Source: Streptomyces megasporus (lineage in GTDB: Bacteria; Actinomycetota; Actinomycetes; Streptomycetales; Streptomycetaceae). From it: a DNA stretch of 64,000 nucleotides. Each line of letters starts with the position of its first letter. Within the stretch, counting starts at the first letter, position 1. Shown in pieces: positions 63,704 through 64,000 of the stretch. Location of the stretch: contig NZ_JODL01000038.1 of assembly GCF_000718985.1 (NCBI RefSeq), positions 1 through 64,000 on the forward strand, written 5' to 3'. Under the pieces are notes generated by a model. That model did not search any database. It was not told the DNA's origin and saw nothing but the letters and a program-made list of their open reading frames with translations. A program made the position numbers and the translations under genes.

Positions 63704-64000
63704 TCAGTCGGCCTCCACGGTGACGGAGAAGGAGAAGCGGTCGCCGCGGTAGTGGATGCGGGCCACGTCCACCACCCGGCCGCCGTCGTCGTAGGTCACG
63801 CCGGTGTAGTGGAGGATCGGGCTGAGCAGCGGGACGTCGAGGAGATCGGCCGTCTCCGGGTCGGCGAGCCGGGCCTGGACGGTGTCGGTGATGCGGCTGA
63901 TCCGCACGCCCACCACGTCGCGCAGCACCTTCGTCATCGGCCAGCGCTCCAGGGCCGCCGGCTCGATGCGGTCGGCCACCTCGGGACGGACCAGGTTCTC
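63704..64000 (-). CDS. GntR-family regulator, UTRA domain, partial (start outside window)
   Basis: The last ~98 residues of the protein are visible: VRPEVADRIEPAALERWPMT, LRDVVGVRISRITDTVQARL and PLLSPILHYTGVTYDDGGRV, ending RFSFSVTVEAD. This is the C-terminal UTRA ligand-binding fold of HutC-type GntR regulators. The DNA-binding part lies beyond the window. The stop codon is 11 bases before the type-ISP-like gene's upstream region, so they may share a strand but have separate promoters. Confidence 0.82.
   Translation of the reverse strand, partial: ENLVRPEVADRIEPAALERWPMTKVLRDVVGVRISRITDTVQARLADPETADLLDVPLLSPILHYTGVTYDDGGRVVDVARIHYRGDRFSFSVTVEAD

Overview
The window is a high-GC actinobacterial chromosome segment, almost certainly from a Streptomyces species. 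The evidence is GC-rich third codon positions, many GTG starts, leaderless TANNNT promoters, two streptogrisin-type proteases, a Streptomyces-style gvpO-A-F-G-Y-Z gas-vesicle block, and a core gene order (tlyA-nadK-recN, pyrG, ald, parA-scpA-scpB-rluB, aroH-tyrA-cmk-plsC-der) typical of that genus. No locus identity was checked against a database.

Layout. 1-150: the 3' end of a 5S rRNA and its terminator. 233-13345: a TPR protein with a broken Arg/Asp-rich head, DUF1015, a HAD phosphatase, SCP2, tlyA, nadK, recN, a GT4 glycosyltransferase, and a LacI regulator next to a GH15 enzyme with an operator between them. 13733-19497: pyrG, an ADP-ribose-type NUDIX hydrolase, a TPR/ATPase regulator-like protein and ald. 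19894-24805: the chromosome-segregation block parA, a small partner, scpA and scpB, followed by rluB. 24896-25562: debris of two nucleotidyltransferase genes. 25732-30349: aroH, tyrA, cmk, plsC-like and der, tightly coupled. 30442-34470: two unknown conserved genes, a GT4 glycosyltransferase and a broken partner gene. 34582-38888: a WYL regulator and a short gas-vesicle cluster. 39207-45718: an I78-like inhibitor, a PAP2 phosphatase, an MFS exporter, a broken acyl-CoA dehydrogenase, SepF and a DUF5685 protein with a very Cys-rich tail. 45937-55431: a secreted-enzyme region with two streptogrisin-like proteases, asd, a cutinase/polyester hydrolase, an acyl-CoA dehydrogenase pair, a lipase and a wall-anchored LPMO. 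55657-64000: NUDIX, a LigB-type dioxygenase plus DoxX facing a MarR regulator, GntR, NADAR, an AAA ATPase, a Ser/Thr kinase, a lone type-ISP restriction-modification C-terminal domain, and a partial GntR regulator.

Two themes stand out. First, four otherwise conserved genes (233-1859, 24896-25445, 33674-34470, 42926-43712) carry frameshifts or internal deletions, two of them at short direct repeats; this is either local gene decay or assembly error. Second, at least ten genes start 6-8 bases downstream of a TANNNT box and are probably translated from leaderless mRNA. I found no CRISPR array, tRNA, complete IS element or classical biosynthetic cluster. The most unusual content is the abbreviated gas-vesicle locus, the wall-anchored LPMO, the PET-hydrolase-like cutinase, the NADAR/AAA/kinase group and the lone type-ISP domain.
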